Assembly: GCA_964503885.1 (NCBI GenBank)
Contig: CAZDCD010000007.1
Coordinates: forward strand, 62,001-126,000
Source: CAZDCD01 sp964503885
Lineage (GTDB): Bacteria > Bacteroidota > Bacteroidia > Bacteroidales > UBA10428
Reading direction: 5' to 3'
Length of the DNA: 64,000 nt
Positions 1 to 9,564 of the stretch are shown one piece after another. A program made the position numbers and the translations under genes. Each line of letters starts with the position of its first letter. Within the stretch, counting starts at the first letter, position 1. Under the pieces are notes generated by a model. It saw nothing but the letters and a program-made list of their open reading frames with translations. It was not told where the DNA came from and made no database searches.

Positions 1-1227
1 ATTCTGCATCATAAAGACAATACAGGCTTTGAAATTCAGAGGGCGCTCAGTAAGGCAGTGTCCGACCATCCGAATATCTCGGTATTTGAAAACTATTTTG
101 CCATCGACATCATTACACAGCATCATCTCGGGAAGCTGGTCAAGAGGTATTTTCCCGATATCGAATGTTTCGGGGCGTATGTGCTTGATCTGAAAAGCGG
201 TCAGATTCATACATTTTTATCGAGAATTACCATGATTGCAGCCGGGGGCATCGGCAACCTTTATCATACCACCACCAATCCGTTAATAGCTACCGGGGAC
301 GGCATAGCCATGGTTTACCGCGCAAAAGGTATTGTTGACAATATGGAATTTGTACAGTTTCATCCCACATCGCTCTACCAGCCCGGCATCCGCCCTTCTT
401 TCCTGATTACCGAGGCATTGAGAGGACACGGTGCAATGCTTCGAAATCATAAACATGAAGATTTTATGCCGCGTTACGATTCACGAGGATCTCTTGCCCC
501 CAGGGATATTGTGGCAAGGGCAATAGATACCGAAATGAAAACCAGCGGGGAGGAATTCGTTTATCTCGACTGCAGGCATCTTGACCAGGAAGACCTGAAG
601 ATGAATTTTCCGAATATTTATGAGAAGTGTACCGGTATGGGAATCCGCCTGGATACTGATATGATACCTGTTGTTCCTGCTGCCCATTATCTTTGTGGCG
701 GAATAAGGGTAGATATCAACGGATGTTCCAGCATCCACCGGCTATATGCATCTGGAGAAACATCATCAACGGGTTTGCACGGGGCCAACAGGCTTGCCAG
801 CAATTCGCTTGTGGAAGCCCTGGTGTATGCTGAACGGTCAGCCCTGCATTCGATCGAGCATCTGAAGGTGTACGCCATTCAGAAAGGCATTCCTGTATGG
901 AATGACGAAGGCATGACCCATCCCGAAGAAATGGTGCTGATTACACAGAATTATAAGGAAGTACAGCAGATCTTCAGTTATTATGTAGCCATAGTCCGCT
1001 CAAATCTCAGGTTGCAGCGTGCAATGGACAGGCTTGAAATAATCTTTGAAGAAACTGAAAAACTGTACATCAAATCAAAATTATCTCAAAAGTTATGTGA
1101 ATTACGCAACATGATCAATGTAGGGTACCTGATCATAAAGGCTGCCCAGCAGCGTAAAGAAAGCCGCGGATTGCATTATACCATTGATTACACACAAAAA
1201 AATCCTTCAAACGACCTTGATAATTGA
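1..1227 (+). CDS. nadB: L-aspartate oxidase, 3' part (5' end outside the window)
   Basis: The protein belongs to the succinate dehydrogenase/fumarate reductase flavoprotein family and should oxidise L-aspartate to iminoaspartate, the first step of de novo NAD synthesis. The reading frame is open from base 1, so the FAD-binding N-terminus lies outside. A GTG at 58 is internal to the frame and not the start. Visible family blocks are AAGGIGNLYHTTTNP, the substrate-loop block EFVQFHPTSLY, the arginine-bearing stretch PRDIVARAID, and the C-terminal FAD block GLHGANRLASNSLVEALVYAERSA in two parts. The C-terminal helical domain is complete. NadB is preferred over SdhA because a true SdhA lies at 9.6 kb and because the residues around HGANRLASNSL match NadB. 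No nadA or nadC is seen on this side. Confidence 0.9.
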   Translation: MLHHKDNTGFEIQRALSKAVSDHPNISVFENYFAIDIITQHHLGKLVKRYFPDIECFGAYVLDLKSGQIHTFLSRITMIAAGGIGNLYHTTTNPLIATGDGIAMVYRAKGIVDNMEFVQFHPTSLYQPGIRPSFLITEALRGHGAMLRNHKHEDFMPRYDSRGSLAPRDIVARAIDTEMKTSGEEFVYLDCRHLDQEDLKMNFPNIYEKCTGMGIRLDTDMIPVVPAAHYLCGGIRVDINGCSSIHRLYASGETSSTGLHGANRLASNSLVEALVYAERSALHSIEHLKVYAIQKGIPVWNDEGMTHPEEMVLITQNYKEVQQIFSYYVAIVRSNLRLQRAMDRLEIIFEETEKLYIKSKLSQKLCELRNMINVGYLIIKAAQQRKESRGLHYTIDYTQKNPSNDLDN

Positions 1228-1229
1228 TG

Positions 1230-1250
1230 AATAAAAACAGGGTTTTTATT
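1230..1250. terminator. AT-rich hairpin between convergent nadB and dusB
   Basis: Bases 1230-1238 and 1242-1250 form a perfect 9-bp inverted repeat around a 3-base loop. The stem is AT-rich with runs of A and T, so it could act as a weak terminator in both directions. It overlaps the stop codon of dusB. Confidence 0.4.
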
Positions 1251-2232
1251 GTATCCGGTCCTGGTAACGCCGTTGAATACTATCCAGAACACCTTCTATT
1301 TCTTCTGCATTCAGTGAAGTTACAAGATTTTGCTTAATTTCCGAGAAATGAGGAAGGGCTTTAAAATAGTGGATAAAATGCCTTCGCATTTCGTAAATTC
1401 CCCGTGGTTCTCCTTTGGATTCCACCGATTTCTTAAGATGCAACCTGGCAAGTTCAACTTTTTCAGTTATCGAAAGATCTTTCATATGGTGCCCAGTATC
1501 AAGGTATTCCCGGATCTCCCTGAAGATCCATGGTCTTCCGACAGTGGCTCTACCAATCATTATTGCGTCTACACCAAACTTTTTAAAAGCTTCCTTTGCA
1601 GATTCCGGTGAAAAAATATCGCCGTTTCCGATTACCGGAATTGTTATCCTGGGATTGCGTTTCACCTTACCAATGAGTGTCCAGTCGGCAGTGCCTTTAT
1701 ACAACTGCGAACGGGTGCGGCCATGGATAGTAATGGCCTGAATTCCCACATCCTGCAACCGTTCAGAGATCTCGGATATGTTCCTGTTCTCTTCATTCCA
1801 TCCGAGGCGTGTTTTAACGGTTACGGGTACTTTAACAGCTTTTACAACAGCACTGGTCATTTCAACCATCAGGGGAATATTGTTCAGCATTCCGGCTCCT
1901 GCTCCCCTGCTGGCGATTTTTCGTACGGGGCATCCGAAATTGATATCAATGACATCCGGACATGAAGCTTCTGCGATCTTCGCAGCTTCCACCATGGAAT
2001 TGATGATATGCCCGTAAAGCTGAATTCCGATCGGCCTTTCCTCATCGGTAATTTCAAGCTTCTTAATGCTTTTAAATCCATCCCGGATGAGCCCGTCCGA
2101 AGAAATGAATTCAGTATACATCATATCGGCTCCAAACATCTTGCACAGATACCGGAACGAACGGTCTGTGATATTCTCCATGGGTGCCAGAAACAGGGGC
2201 CTGTCCCTGAATTCGCAGATTCCTATCTTCAA
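1246..2232 (-). CDS. dusB: tRNA-dihydrouridine synthase
   Basis: The 328-residue protein is an FMN-dependent TIM-barrel enzyme that reduces uridine to dihydrouridine in tRNA D-loops with NADPH. Seen in sequence are the N-terminal LAPMENITDRSFR block, the active-site motif INFGCPVRK with the catalytic Cys at 101, the FMN phosphate-binding stretch PVIGNGDIFSPE and DAIMIGRATVGRPWIF. Length is typical for DusB. The gene is divergent from the CPBP protease gene, with only 44 bp between starts, so the two promoters must overlap. DusB versus another Dus subfamily is inferred from general similarity. Confidence 0.92.
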   Translation of the reverse strand: MKIGICEFRDRPLFLAPMENITDRSFRYLCKMFGADMMYTEFISSDGLIRDGFKSIKKLEITDEERPIGIQLYGHIINSMVEAAKIAEASCPDVIDINFGCPVRKIASRGAGAGMLNNIPLMVEMTSAVVKAVKVPVTVKTRLGWNEENRNISEISERLQDVGIQAITIHGRTRSQLYKGTADWTLIGKVKRNPRITIPVIGNGDIFSPESAKEAFKKFGVDAIMIGRATVGRPWIFREIREYLDTGHHMKDLSITEKVELARLHLKKSVESKGEPRGIYEMRRHFIHYFKALPHFSEIKQNLVTSLNAEEIEGVLDSIQRRYQDRIQ

Positions 2233-2276
2233 GCTGTTGAAGTTTTAGTAATTTAGCCGTAAAATTACCATTTTTC

Positions 2277-3215
2277 ATGAAGTTTACGCTATTCCAGTAT
2301 TCGCCCGCATGGTATAAGATTACCATTGCACTGTTTGTTGTTTTAGCATGCCTGATCCTGGCATCACTGATCAGCATTGTGATAGCTGCCCCCATATTTA
2401 ATCTCGGACTTGATGATATCAGGGCATACCTGACGGGGAGTATGGACAGTCAAAATATTCCATTACTGAAATTCATACAGATCATCACCTCAGCAGGTAC
2501 GTTCGTGCTGCCATCTATCATTCTTGCATACCTGTTTTCAGGGCAGGCCGGAGAATATCTGAAGACAAATAAAAAGCCCATTGGGGTAAATGTGATCATT
2601 ATCGTTTTCAGCATTTTTATAGCCATTCCGTTGATCAATTACATCGCCTGGCTGAATTCCATGCTCATTCTGCCCGATTCAATGAGCGGGCTTGAAAATA
2701 AAATCCGGGAACTTGAAAACCAGGCCGGAGATATGATGGAATCATTTATGAACACGACCACCATTGGAGGGTACCTGGTAAATCTGCTGATGATCGCCAT
2801 ACTGCCTGCAATTGGTGAAGAGTTCCTGTTCAGGGGTATCTTTCAACGGTTATTCTCAGAATGGACAAAAAATATTCATCTGGGGATTTTCCTGGCGGCA
2901 ATCCTGTTCAGTTTTACCCATCTTCAGTTTTATGGATTTGTTCCACGGTTGCTCCTTGGGATTTATTTCGGTTACCTGCTGATCTGGAGCAGGACAATAT
3001 GGATTCCGGTTATTGCCCATTTTGTCAATAATGCGGCTGCGATCACGTTTTATCAATTCGAAAGGGGGGGGACGAATTCAAACTCCGTCGACCGGTTCGG
3101 CACATCACCGGATGACCTGTTTTATCTGTTGCTTTCGTTATTCCTGTTTATAGTGTTGACGGTTACTTTTTACTATCTCGAACGGAATACCAGGAGTATA
3201 CAATCCGGAGGCTAA
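2277..3215 (+). CDS. CPBP family intramembrane metalloprotease (CAAX protease-like)
   Basis: This is an integral membrane protein of 312 residues with about eight hydrophobic segments. The Abi/CPBP motifs are all present: E181-E182-x3-R186 (EEFLFR), F211-x3-H215 (FSFTH) and H248-x3-N252 (HFVNN). In this family these residues hold the metal or catalytic water of an intramembrane glutamic/metallo-protease. A charged stretch around 138-155 may form an extra-membrane helix. Substrate is unknown; relatives process prenylated proteins or anti-sigma factors, or act in bacteriocin immunity, but nothing nearby chooses between these. Confidence 0.87.
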   Translation: MKFTLFQYSPAWYKITIALFVVLACLILASLISIVIAAPIFNLGLDDIRAYLTGSMDSQNIPLLKFIQIITSAGTFVLPSIILAYLFSGQAGEYLKTNKKPIGVNVIIIVFSIFIAIPLINYIAWLNSMLILPDSMSGLENKIRELENQAGDMMESFMNTTTIGGYLVNLLMIAILPAIGEEFLFRGIFQRLFSEWTKNIHLGIFLAAILFSFTHLQFYGFVPRLLLGIYFGYLLIWSRTIWIPVIAHFVNNAAAITFYQFERGGTNSNSVDRFGTSPDDLFYLLLSLFLFIVLTVTFYYLERNTRSIQSGG

Positions 3216-3228
3216 ATCATATTGTGTA

Positions 3229-3936
3229 TCAAGCAGGCGTGAGTTTTTTCAATTCGTTCTTTCTCATAACATATACTATTCCATATAGTTTGCTTTTATC
3301 TCTTTTAACATGATCGGGTTCGTGTTCGAATTTTTTTTCAACTTCGTTCCAGATTTCCGTAACAAGTTCGTTTGCCTGTTTTCTCAATTCCTCCATTCGT
3401 TCCTGTGTCCTCTGGGAATTCTTCTGCAGCATCTTCTGAAATTTATAAGCATCAAGGAATTTTTCATACCTAACCTTAACCACCGCCATGGTAGGATTGG
3501 TGATAGATGCACGACCCTCCATGGTTCTCAGTGTTTCGCCATGAATAATCTTCTCTCCCCATTTGATCAGATCGGCTTCGGTATGCAGTTTAGGCAGTTT
3601 CCTTGCATTATCCGGCAGTCCGAAAAATGCTTTTTCATGTCCTGACAAATCTCCCCGCATTACAGCCATATTGATAACCTGGATAAAATGTGAAATATAA
3701 AGCTTTGCCTTTTTCATCACAGACACATAATCTTTACTTTTATTTACCTGATTGCTGAATGCCTGCCTCGATTCGATCATAGCTTTTTCATACCCCGGAA
3801 GAAAGGACTGTATTTTTTGAAGTGTGCTCTGGCTGAATGCAAGCTTGAACGGAGGAAGCTCTTTACCTTTTTCATTGGCGAGTTTAAGTGCCCTTAATCT
3901 CGATACATCTGTGTTGGGTAATCTCCTGTAAGGCAT
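3229..3936 (-). CDS. conserved hypothetical protein, helical, basic
   Basis: No known function is recognised. The 235-residue product is rich in Lys/Arg and mostly predicted helical, with a strong amphipathic segment QERMEELRKQANELVTEIW near residue 180. The frame is open further upstream to 3999, but that extension would add a hydrophobic run unlike the rest. The ATG at 3936 (MPYRRLPNTD) gives a coherent soluble protein. No signal peptide or membrane span remains with this start. It is separated from the divergent aminopeptidase gene by 200 bp. Confidence 0.65.
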   Translation of the reverse strand: MPYRRLPNTDVSRLRALKLANEKGKELPPFKLAFSQSTLQKIQSFLPGYEKAMIESRQAFSNQVNKSKDYVSVMKKAKLYISHFIQVINMAVMRGDLSGHEKAFFGLPDNARKLPKLHTEADLIKWGEKIIHGETLRTMEGRASITNPTMAVVKVRYEKFLDAYKFQKMLQKNSQRTQERMEELRKQANELVTEIWNEVEKKFEHEPDHVKRDKSKLYGIVYVMRKNELKKLTPA

Positions 3937-4136
3937 AGATAGGTAACTAAGAAGAATGGTTAGTATATACGAAGATAGCAAAATTTCGCAAAAAAGCAAG
4001 TTATTCGTACAAATAATCGGATTGTAATGTTAAAAGAACAATCTTCCGGTTCATTGGTAATCAGATTTTGGAATAAACCCGAATGAGAAACTGAAAAATA
4101 GCGTAATTTTAGGTTGAAATAAACAAAACCATAACC

Positions 4137-5528
4137 ATGTTTCCTACTGAAATATATATACAGAGAAGAAAATCCCTGAAGGATGCACTGAAAAAAGGAG
4201 TTATCCTTCTGTCAGGGAATAAGGAGAGTGCCATGAATTATCAGGGAAATACCTATCCTTTCAGGCAGGACAGCACCTTTTTGTATTTTTTTGGGATCGA
4301 TAAGCCGGGTCTGGCTGCGCTGCTGGATATCGACCATGATACAGAGACCATCTACGGCGATGAACTGGGTATCGAAGATTTGATTTGGATGGGAACTCAG
4401 GAGAAGATGGCCGATATGTGCATGAAATCAGGTATCAATCGCGTCCAACCCTATGAAAAACTGGCTTCGGATATTTCCAAAAGTCTGGCCAAAAAGCAGA
4501 AAATACATTATCTGCCGCCTTACCGGGAAAGAAATGTTTTTGAAATTTCATTTCTATTGGATATCAATCATGAGAAAGTGAAAGAAAATGCGTCGGCCGA
4601 ACTTATTCAGGCCGTGGTACATCAGCGCTCGGTTAAAGATAAGTATGAGCTATCAGAGATGGAAACAACCATGAATGAAGTCACTGTTCCTGCCTATGTC
4701 GAGGCGATGAAAAATATCAGGCCGGGAATGGTCGAATACCAAGTATCGGGTCTGATCGAAGGGATTGCCTTAAGTAAAAACTGTACAATGGCTTATCCTG
4801 TAATTTGCAGTGTAAACGGGCACATATTGCACAATCACTTTCATGGGAACAAGCTGAAAAAAGATCAGCTTCTGCTGATTGATGCTGGTGCAGAATCTCC
4901 GATGCATTATGCCACCGATATTACAAGAACTTACCCGGTATCGGGGAAATTCAGCAGCATGCAGAAAGATATCTACACTATTGTACTTCAGGCAGAAAAA
5001 AGATCTGTTGCAGCCATAAAACCCGGTATCCCTTATAATGAGGTTCATATGCAGGCTGCCATGATCATTGCTGAAGGTCTTAAGGACCTCGGCCTGATGA
5101 AAGGAAACACCCGCGATGCAGTTTCCGCAGGTGCTCATGCGCTTTTCTTTCCACACGGACTTGGACATATGATAGGACTCGATGTACATGATATGGAGAA
5201 TCTCGGAGAAGATTTCGTGGGCTATGATCAGGATGTGAAACGCAGTGATCAGTTTGGAACGGCTTACCTGCGTCTCGGCAAAAAACTGCAGACAGGTTAT
5301 ACACTCACCGTTGAACCCGGCATTTATTTTATTCCGGTTTTGATTGATAAGTGGAAATCCGAAAGGCAGTTCCGGGAATTCATCAACTATGAAATGGTTT
5401 CGAAATACCTTGATTTTGGCGGTGTAAGAATTGAAGAGAATGTAGTGGTCACTGAAAATGCCTTCAAAATTATCGGAAATATTATTCCCAAAGAAGTTGC
5501 AGAAATTGAAGCAAAGATGATTTCCTGA
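4137..5528 (+). CDS. pepP: Xaa-Pro aminopeptidase, M24B family
   Basis: The 463-residue protein should release N-terminal residues next to proline. It has the two-domain architecture of aminopeptidase P: an N-terminal creatinase-like domain (about 1-170) and a C-terminal pita-bread metallopeptidase domain. The five metal ligands are visible as the Asp of LLIDAGAE, the Asp of ATDITRTYPVSG, the His of FFPHGLGHMIGLDVHD, the Glu of TVEPGIYF and the Glu of VRIEENVVVT. A second, shorter homologue is at 12.3 kb. The two share the catalytic blocks but differ in the N-terminal domain, so they are old paralogues rather than a recent duplication. Confidence 0.92.
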   Translation: MFPTEIYIQRRKSLKDALKKGVILLSGNKESAMNYQGNTYPFRQDSTFLYFFGIDKPGLAALLDIDHDTETIYGDELGIEDLIWMGTQEKMADMCMKSGINRVQPYEKLASDISKSLAKKQKIHYLPPYRERNVFEISFLLDINHEKVKENASAELIQAVVHQRSVKDKYELSEMETTMNEVTVPAYVEAMKNIRPGMVEYQVSGLIEGIALSKNCTMAYPVICSVNGHILHNHFHGNKLKKDQLLLIDAGAESPMHYATDITRTYPVSGKFSSMQKDIYTIVLQAEKRSVAAIKPGIPYNEVHMQAAMIIAEGLKDLGLMKGNTRDAVSAGAHALFFPHGLGHMIGLDVHDMENLGEDFVGYDQDVKRSDQFGTAYLRLGKKLQTGYTLTVEPGIYFIPVLIDKWKSERQFREFINYEMVSKYLDFGGVRIEENVVVTENAFKIIGNIIPKEVAEIEAKMIS

Positions 5529-5831
5529 CAAATAACTTCCTTTGAAATAAAAGGCTGATTTAAATCACCGCGATTACACGATCTTTACCCGGAATTTTTC
5601 GTTAAAGCGAAGAGCCGGATGTGTTTTACGGCATCTGAAGAGGTAGTTATTTTGCAGTAGGCTGGAATCGGCACCGAAAAATCTCATTAAAAAGTGAGGG
5701 AGTTCCTGATTTTTAACAGGATAGATGCTGATGATGCAGCCAATACAAAAAAAAGCGCTGTAAATTGCAGAGATTCATGCGAGGATGGAATGAATTCTCC
5801 CAGAAAATATTAATTTTATAATATTAACATT
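5529..5831. other. intergenic stretch, no gene seen
   Basis: About 300 bases lie between pepP and the TPR-phosphatase gene. No open frame of credible length, tRNA or clear terminator is visible. The last 60 bases are AT-rich and probably contain the promoter of the downstream partner-switch genes, but I find no exact TAnnTTTG box. Confidence 0.5.
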
Positions 5832-7610
5832 ATGTTAACGATAAAACCGTTGGTAAAAAATTGGGTAATACTGTTTTTACCGGCACTATTTTTCAGCGCC
5901 GTTACCAGGGCACAAATTCCTGCCGGAATTCAGCAGGAAATCAACAGCAATAACAGGTTGGCTGAAAAAAGTATAGGTGAAGGCAACCTGGCCGAAGCTG
6001 CAAGGTATTTCAACCAGTCGGCTTATGTGTTGCGCAACAACCAGTTGAACGAAGAGGCCATACCGTACTATGAACGAATTCTTGAAATCAATAAACAGCT
6101 CAATAACCAGAAGGGTATATTGCTTACATGCAATAACCTGGGAATGGTTTTTCTTGACCTTGAACGTTACGATAAAGCGCTGGCTTATCTTGAGAAAGGT
6201 CTTGAACTGAGCCGAAAAACAGATACAAAGGAAGCCGTTATCTCGGCTATAAGCAATGTAGCCGTTGCCCTGCAGGGACTCGGACGTTACCAGGAGTCAA
6301 ACAAAAGGATTGATGAAGCCATACAGATGGCTAAAGACATTAACAACCTAAAATTATTGCGCAGGGGATATGGAATTATGTATGAGAATTATGATAAACT
6401 GGGACAATCGGATAAGTCATACCAGTATTTTGAGCTGTATTCCTCTCTCGACAAGGAGATCAAAAAGAGGGAAATGAAACAGGTTAAGCAGGAGGCGGAA
6501 ACGGAGGTCAGGCAGATCCATGCAGAAAAACAATTAACCGAAACTGAACTAAGTATTAAGAAACAGGAACTGGAAATTACGGCAGATTCACTTGTTAAAG
6601 CTGAGAAATTAACCCGTGAACAACAGCTGGAAATAGAACTTAAGAATGCTGAACTGGGAGAAAAAGATGCCCTGATAAAACTTAAAAACTTTCGAATTAA
6701 GGTTATTACATATGGGCTTGTGGTACTATTCGTTTTCCTGATTGCATTGACCCTGCTGCTTATTAAATTACGAATAGCCAATAAGAAAATTGTTGACCAG
6801 AGGGATATTCTCGACAGACAAAATAAGAATATTACAGCAAGCATACGGTATGCTATGACAATTCAGCAGGCCATGCTTCCGGATGAACTTTCACTCTCGA
6901 AAATATTTGATTCATTCATCATCTACCAGCCAAAAGACATTGTTTCAGGAGATTTTTATTGGTTTTCAGGATTCGATGAACGAAAAAACGGATATGCCAA
7001 GAATTTTGTGGCAGTTGTGGATTGTACAGGGCACGGGGTTCCCGGTGCTTTCATGTCGATGATCGGAAACAGGCTTCTCAATGAAATAGTGATCGAAAAG
7101 AAAGTGGAAGACCCGAAAGAAGTGCTTGAACTGTTGAACGAGGAGATCAGGATTGCGCTCAGGCAGGAACAGACAGACAACAACGACGGAATGGATATTT
7201 CATTTTGTCTTTTTGAAAAACAAAAGAGCGGTAATTTAAAATTGGTATTCTCAGGCGCCAAACGCGTTGTTTATATAGCAAACAAAAAATCAGATGATGT
7301 CATTTCCCTCAAAGGCGAAAGAAAATCAATCGGTGGCCTGGGTGAGAAGAAGGAACAACTTAAATTTACCAACCAGGAAATTGAAATTCAGAATGACGAT
7401 ATCATATATTTATCTACAGACGGATTGATCGATCAGAACGGGCCAGACAGAAAACGTTATGGAAGCAAGCGTTTTGAGGACCTTATTGCAGCGGTTAAAA
7501 ACCATCCGTTGGATCAACAGAAAGAGAGTATATTGAATGATATTTCAGAATACTCACAAGGTGAGGAACAGAGAGATGACATAACAATTATAGGATTAAA
7601 AGTAAAATAA
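5832..7610 (+). CDS. TPR-containing membrane PP2C/SpoIIE-type phosphatase (SiaA-like)
   Basis: The 592-residue protein has an N-terminal signal or anchor (about 10-27), TPR-type helical repeats (about 43-200), a long coiled coil (about 205-285), a membrane span (290-313) and a C-terminal SpoIIE phosphatase domain (about 335-592). The phosphatase shows GDFYW (373-377) and VVDCTGHGVPGAFMS with the metal-binding Asp at 397. It lacks a histidine-kinase domain. The periplasmic TPR/coiled-coil part would be the sensor. The next two genes encode SiaB-like and SiaC-like proteins, spaced 14 and 28 bp apart. By analogy with Pseudomonas SiaA-SiaB-SiaC, this protein should dephosphorylate the SiaC-like protein. 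That pairing is inferred from gene order. Confidence 0.85.
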   Translation: MLTIKPLVKNWVILFLPALFFSAVTRAQIPAGIQQEINSNNRLAEKSIGEGNLAEAARYFNQSAYVLRNNQLNEEAIPYYERILEINKQLNNQKGILLTCNNLGMVFLDLERYDKALAYLEKGLELSRKTDTKEAVISAISNVAVALQGLGRYQESNKRIDEAIQMAKDINNLKLLRRGYGIMYENYDKLGQSDKSYQYFELYSSLDKEIKKREMKQVKQEAETEVRQIHAEKQLTETELSIKKQELEITADSLVKAEKLTREQQLEIELKNAELGEKDALIKLKNFRIKVITYGLVVLFVFLIALTLLLIKLRIANKKIVDQRDILDRQNKNITASIRYAMTIQQAMLPDELSLSKIFDSFIIYQPKDIVSGDFYWFSGFDERKNGYAKNFVAVVDCTGHGVPGAFMSMIGNRLLNEIVIEKKVEDPKEVLELLNEEIRIALRQEQTDNNDGMDISFCLFEKQKSGNLKLVFSGAKRVVYIANKKSDDVISLKGERKSIGGLGEKKEQLKFTNQEIEIQNDDIIYLSTDGLIDQNGPDRKRYGSKRFEDLIAAVKNHPLDQQKESILNDISEYSQGEEQRDDITIIGLKVK

Positions 7611-7624
7611 ATACTTGATGACGT

Positions 7625-8140
7625 ATGTTCAACGAAGGTTATAACAAGGAAAACCTGCTCTCTTACAAGGGTCCGATTACAGTAAACCTGGTATCCTTCA
7701 TGGGGAATTATTTAAAAAGCATGCTAAAAATTGACCATATGCTGCTGAAACGGGTATTCAGGATTTTTATTGAACTAACCCAGAATGTTTCCTATTATTC
7801 TGCCGAAGTTATCGAAATGGACAGCGGTATCAATTCCGGAGCGGGATGGTTTGAATTTAATGAACTCAAAGAAAGCTATAAAATAACTACCGGTAACCTG
7901 ATATTAAAAGCAGACGGGATCAAACTAAGCAGCAATTGTAACGAAATAAATACACTCAATGATAAACAATTGAGAGAATTAAAGAGAAAGACCAGGGGAC
8001 AGGCAATGATTAAAGATGTGGGTGCGCATATCGGCTTGATACAGATAAGCATTTTAAGCCAAAGCAGATTGAATTATAAAATAACCGAACTAAATGACAA
8101 CCTTTCATTCTTCACGATTTCAGTGAATATTGAGAAGTAA
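7625..8140 (+). CDS. SiaB-family (DUF6272) protein kinase of a partner-switch module
   Basis: This 171-residue protein matches the SiaB family, atypical GHKL-fold serine/threonine kinases. The N-box-like helix is FRIFIELTQNVSYYS, and a glycine-containing segment IKDVGAHIGLIQIS stands where the ATP lid and G2 box would be. SiaB proteins phosphorylate their SiaC partner and are opposed by the SiaA phosphatase. The gene sits between such a phosphatase gene and a SiaC-like gene, so the assignment rests on both sequence and context. A paralogue is at 41.7 kb (minus strand) in the same gene order. Confidence 0.78.
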   Translation: MFNEGYNKENLLSYKGPITVNLVSFMGNYLKSMLKIDHMLLKRVFRIFIELTQNVSYYSAEVIEMDSGINSGAGWFEFNELKESYKITTGNLILKADGIKLSSNCNEINTLNDKQLRELKRKTRGQAMIKDVGAHIGLIQISILSQSRLNYKITELNDNLSFFTISVNIEK

Positions 8141-8168
8141 ACAATAGGCAAATAGTAAAACAATAAAT

Positions 8169-8558
8169 ATGGAAAACTTAATGATCTCAGCGGTGAAAGA
8201 TGCACCGTATTATCCGACTGTAAAATTTCATGCAGCTTCAGGCAATTGTGAAATCGCCGGAGAATCGTATATGGAAGAAACCTTTAAGTTTTATTCTCCA
8301 TTACTTGAATGGATCAAACGCTTTTTTGCAGAGGAGGGAAATTCATTGACTTTGAATTTTAAGCTCACATATTTCAATACAAATTCATCCAGGCTGATCC
8401 TTGATATGCTTGATATTGTTAAGAAAAATAAGGATAAAGGAAAAAAGGTCCTGGTAAACTGGTATTACGACCCTGCTGATCCGGATATGATCGATGAGGT
8501 TGAAGATTTTGAGCTTGAAACGGGATTGGATATAAACCTGATTGAGATGAAAAAATAG
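8169..8558 (+). CDS. SiaC-family (DUF1987) regulatory phosphoprotein
   Basis: The 129-residue protein belongs to the DUF1987/SiaC family, STAS-like switch proteins. The conserved block LNFKLTYFNTNSSRLILDML (about 60-79) carries the Thr/Ser residues expected to be phosphorylated by the SiaB kinase. In Pseudomonas the unphosphorylated SiaC binds and activates the diguanylate cyclase SiaD. No cyclase gene is found in this window, so the output here is unknown. The acidic C-terminus and length agree with the family. The paralogue at 41.3 kb has the same TYFNTASSK block. Confidence 0.82.
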   Translation: MENLMISAVKDAPYYPTVKFHAASGNCEIAGESYMEETFKFYSPLLEWIKRFFAEEGNSLTLNFKLTYFNTNSSRLILDMLDIVKKNKDKGKKVLVNWYYDPADPDMIDEVEDFELETGLDINLIEMKK

Positions 8559-8672
8559 GCTGCAATAAAGACAATTTTTGAATTATGCGGATAGATGATC
8601 AGGTGTATCTGAAATAATTGAAGCTGTAATTTTTAAATTACCAGGATCGAATAACCTGCCTGTTTGGAATTT

Positions 8673-9413
8673 TCATCCAAGAGAAGCTGCAAAATATTCC
8701 CGGTTCATTCGTGCAATATGCGATAGCGATATTTCTTTTGGGCACTCAGCCTCACATGCTCCGGTATTGGTGCAGTTTCCGAAGCCCAGTTCATCCATCT
8801 TTTCCACCATCCGGATAACCCGTTCTTTAGCTTCTATTTTGCCCTGTGGCAGCTTGACAAGATGCGAGACTTTTGCAGCCACAAAAAGCATGGCAGAAGC
8901 ATTTTTACATGCCGCAACGCATGCGCCGCATCCAATACATGCTGCAGCATCCATAGCAGTCTCAGCGTCAGCCTTGTTTACAGGAATGGCATTGGCATCG
9001 GGCACTCCTCCGGTATTCACAGAAATAAAACCGCCGGCCCTAATGATCTTATCGAATGCGCTCCTGTCCACCACAAGATCCTTGATTACCGGGAATGGTT
9101 TGGCTCTCCATGGTTCTATAACTATGGTGTCACCGTCTCTGAATTTTCGCATGTGCAGCTGGCATGTAGTAATGGCACTGTCAGGTCCGTGAGGCCGGCC
9201 ATTAATAAACATTCCGCATGCGCCACATATCCCTTCACGGCAATCATGATCAAAGCATACTGGTTTTTCAAATTTATCGATCAACCGTTGATTCAAAATA
9301 TCCAGCATTTCAAGGAAGGAACAGTCAGGGGAGATTTCATTGACCCTGTATATTTCAAATCTTCCACTGGTTTTAGAATGTTCCTGCCGCCATATTTTCA
9401 ATGTGAAATCCAT
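8673..9413 (-). CDS. sdhB: succinate dehydrogenase/fumarate reductase iron-sulfur subunit
   Basis: The 246-residue subunit passes electrons from the flavoprotein to the membrane quinone site. Cysteine clusters are visible: CREGICGACG plus a later C for the [2Fe-2S] centre, CIGCGACVAACK, and CTNTGACEAECPK for the [4Fe-4S] and [3Fe-4S] centres. It is the last gene of the sdhCAB order on the minus strand, 151 bp after sdhA. The B-type arrangement with one large cytochrome b subunit and no SdhD is typical of Bacteroidota and epsilon-proteobacteria. Whether it runs as succinate oxidase or fumarate reductase cannot be told from sequence. Confidence 0.94.
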   Translation of the reverse strand: MDFTLKIWRQEHSKTSGRFEIYRVNEISPDCSFLEMLDILNQRLIDKFEKPVCFDHDCREGICGACGMFINGRPHGPDSAITTCQLHMRKFRDGDTIVIEPWRAKPFPVIKDLVVDRSAFDKIIRAGGFISVNTGGVPDANAIPVNKADAETAMDAAACIGCGACVAACKNASAMLFVAAKVSHLVKLPQGKIEAKERVIRMVEKMDELGFGNCTNTGACEAECPKEISLSHIARMNREYFAASLG

Positions 9414-9564
9414 AATGCTTATAGTGTTATGTGTTCAAATCCTGTATGTTCTCTTTCCACCTGTATCCGACTGGTAAAAGCCTGTAAGTGACATAGTCCT
9501 GATGGCCTAACCCTCCCTAACCCCTCTGCTCCATTTTCAACTCATCAACCTTATCATCTTCACC

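Noticed and set aside
4770..5531. 253-codon minus-strand frame opposite pepP
   Set aside because: The plus strand encodes all five M24 metal-ligand motifs; the antisense frame is a shadow with odd composition.
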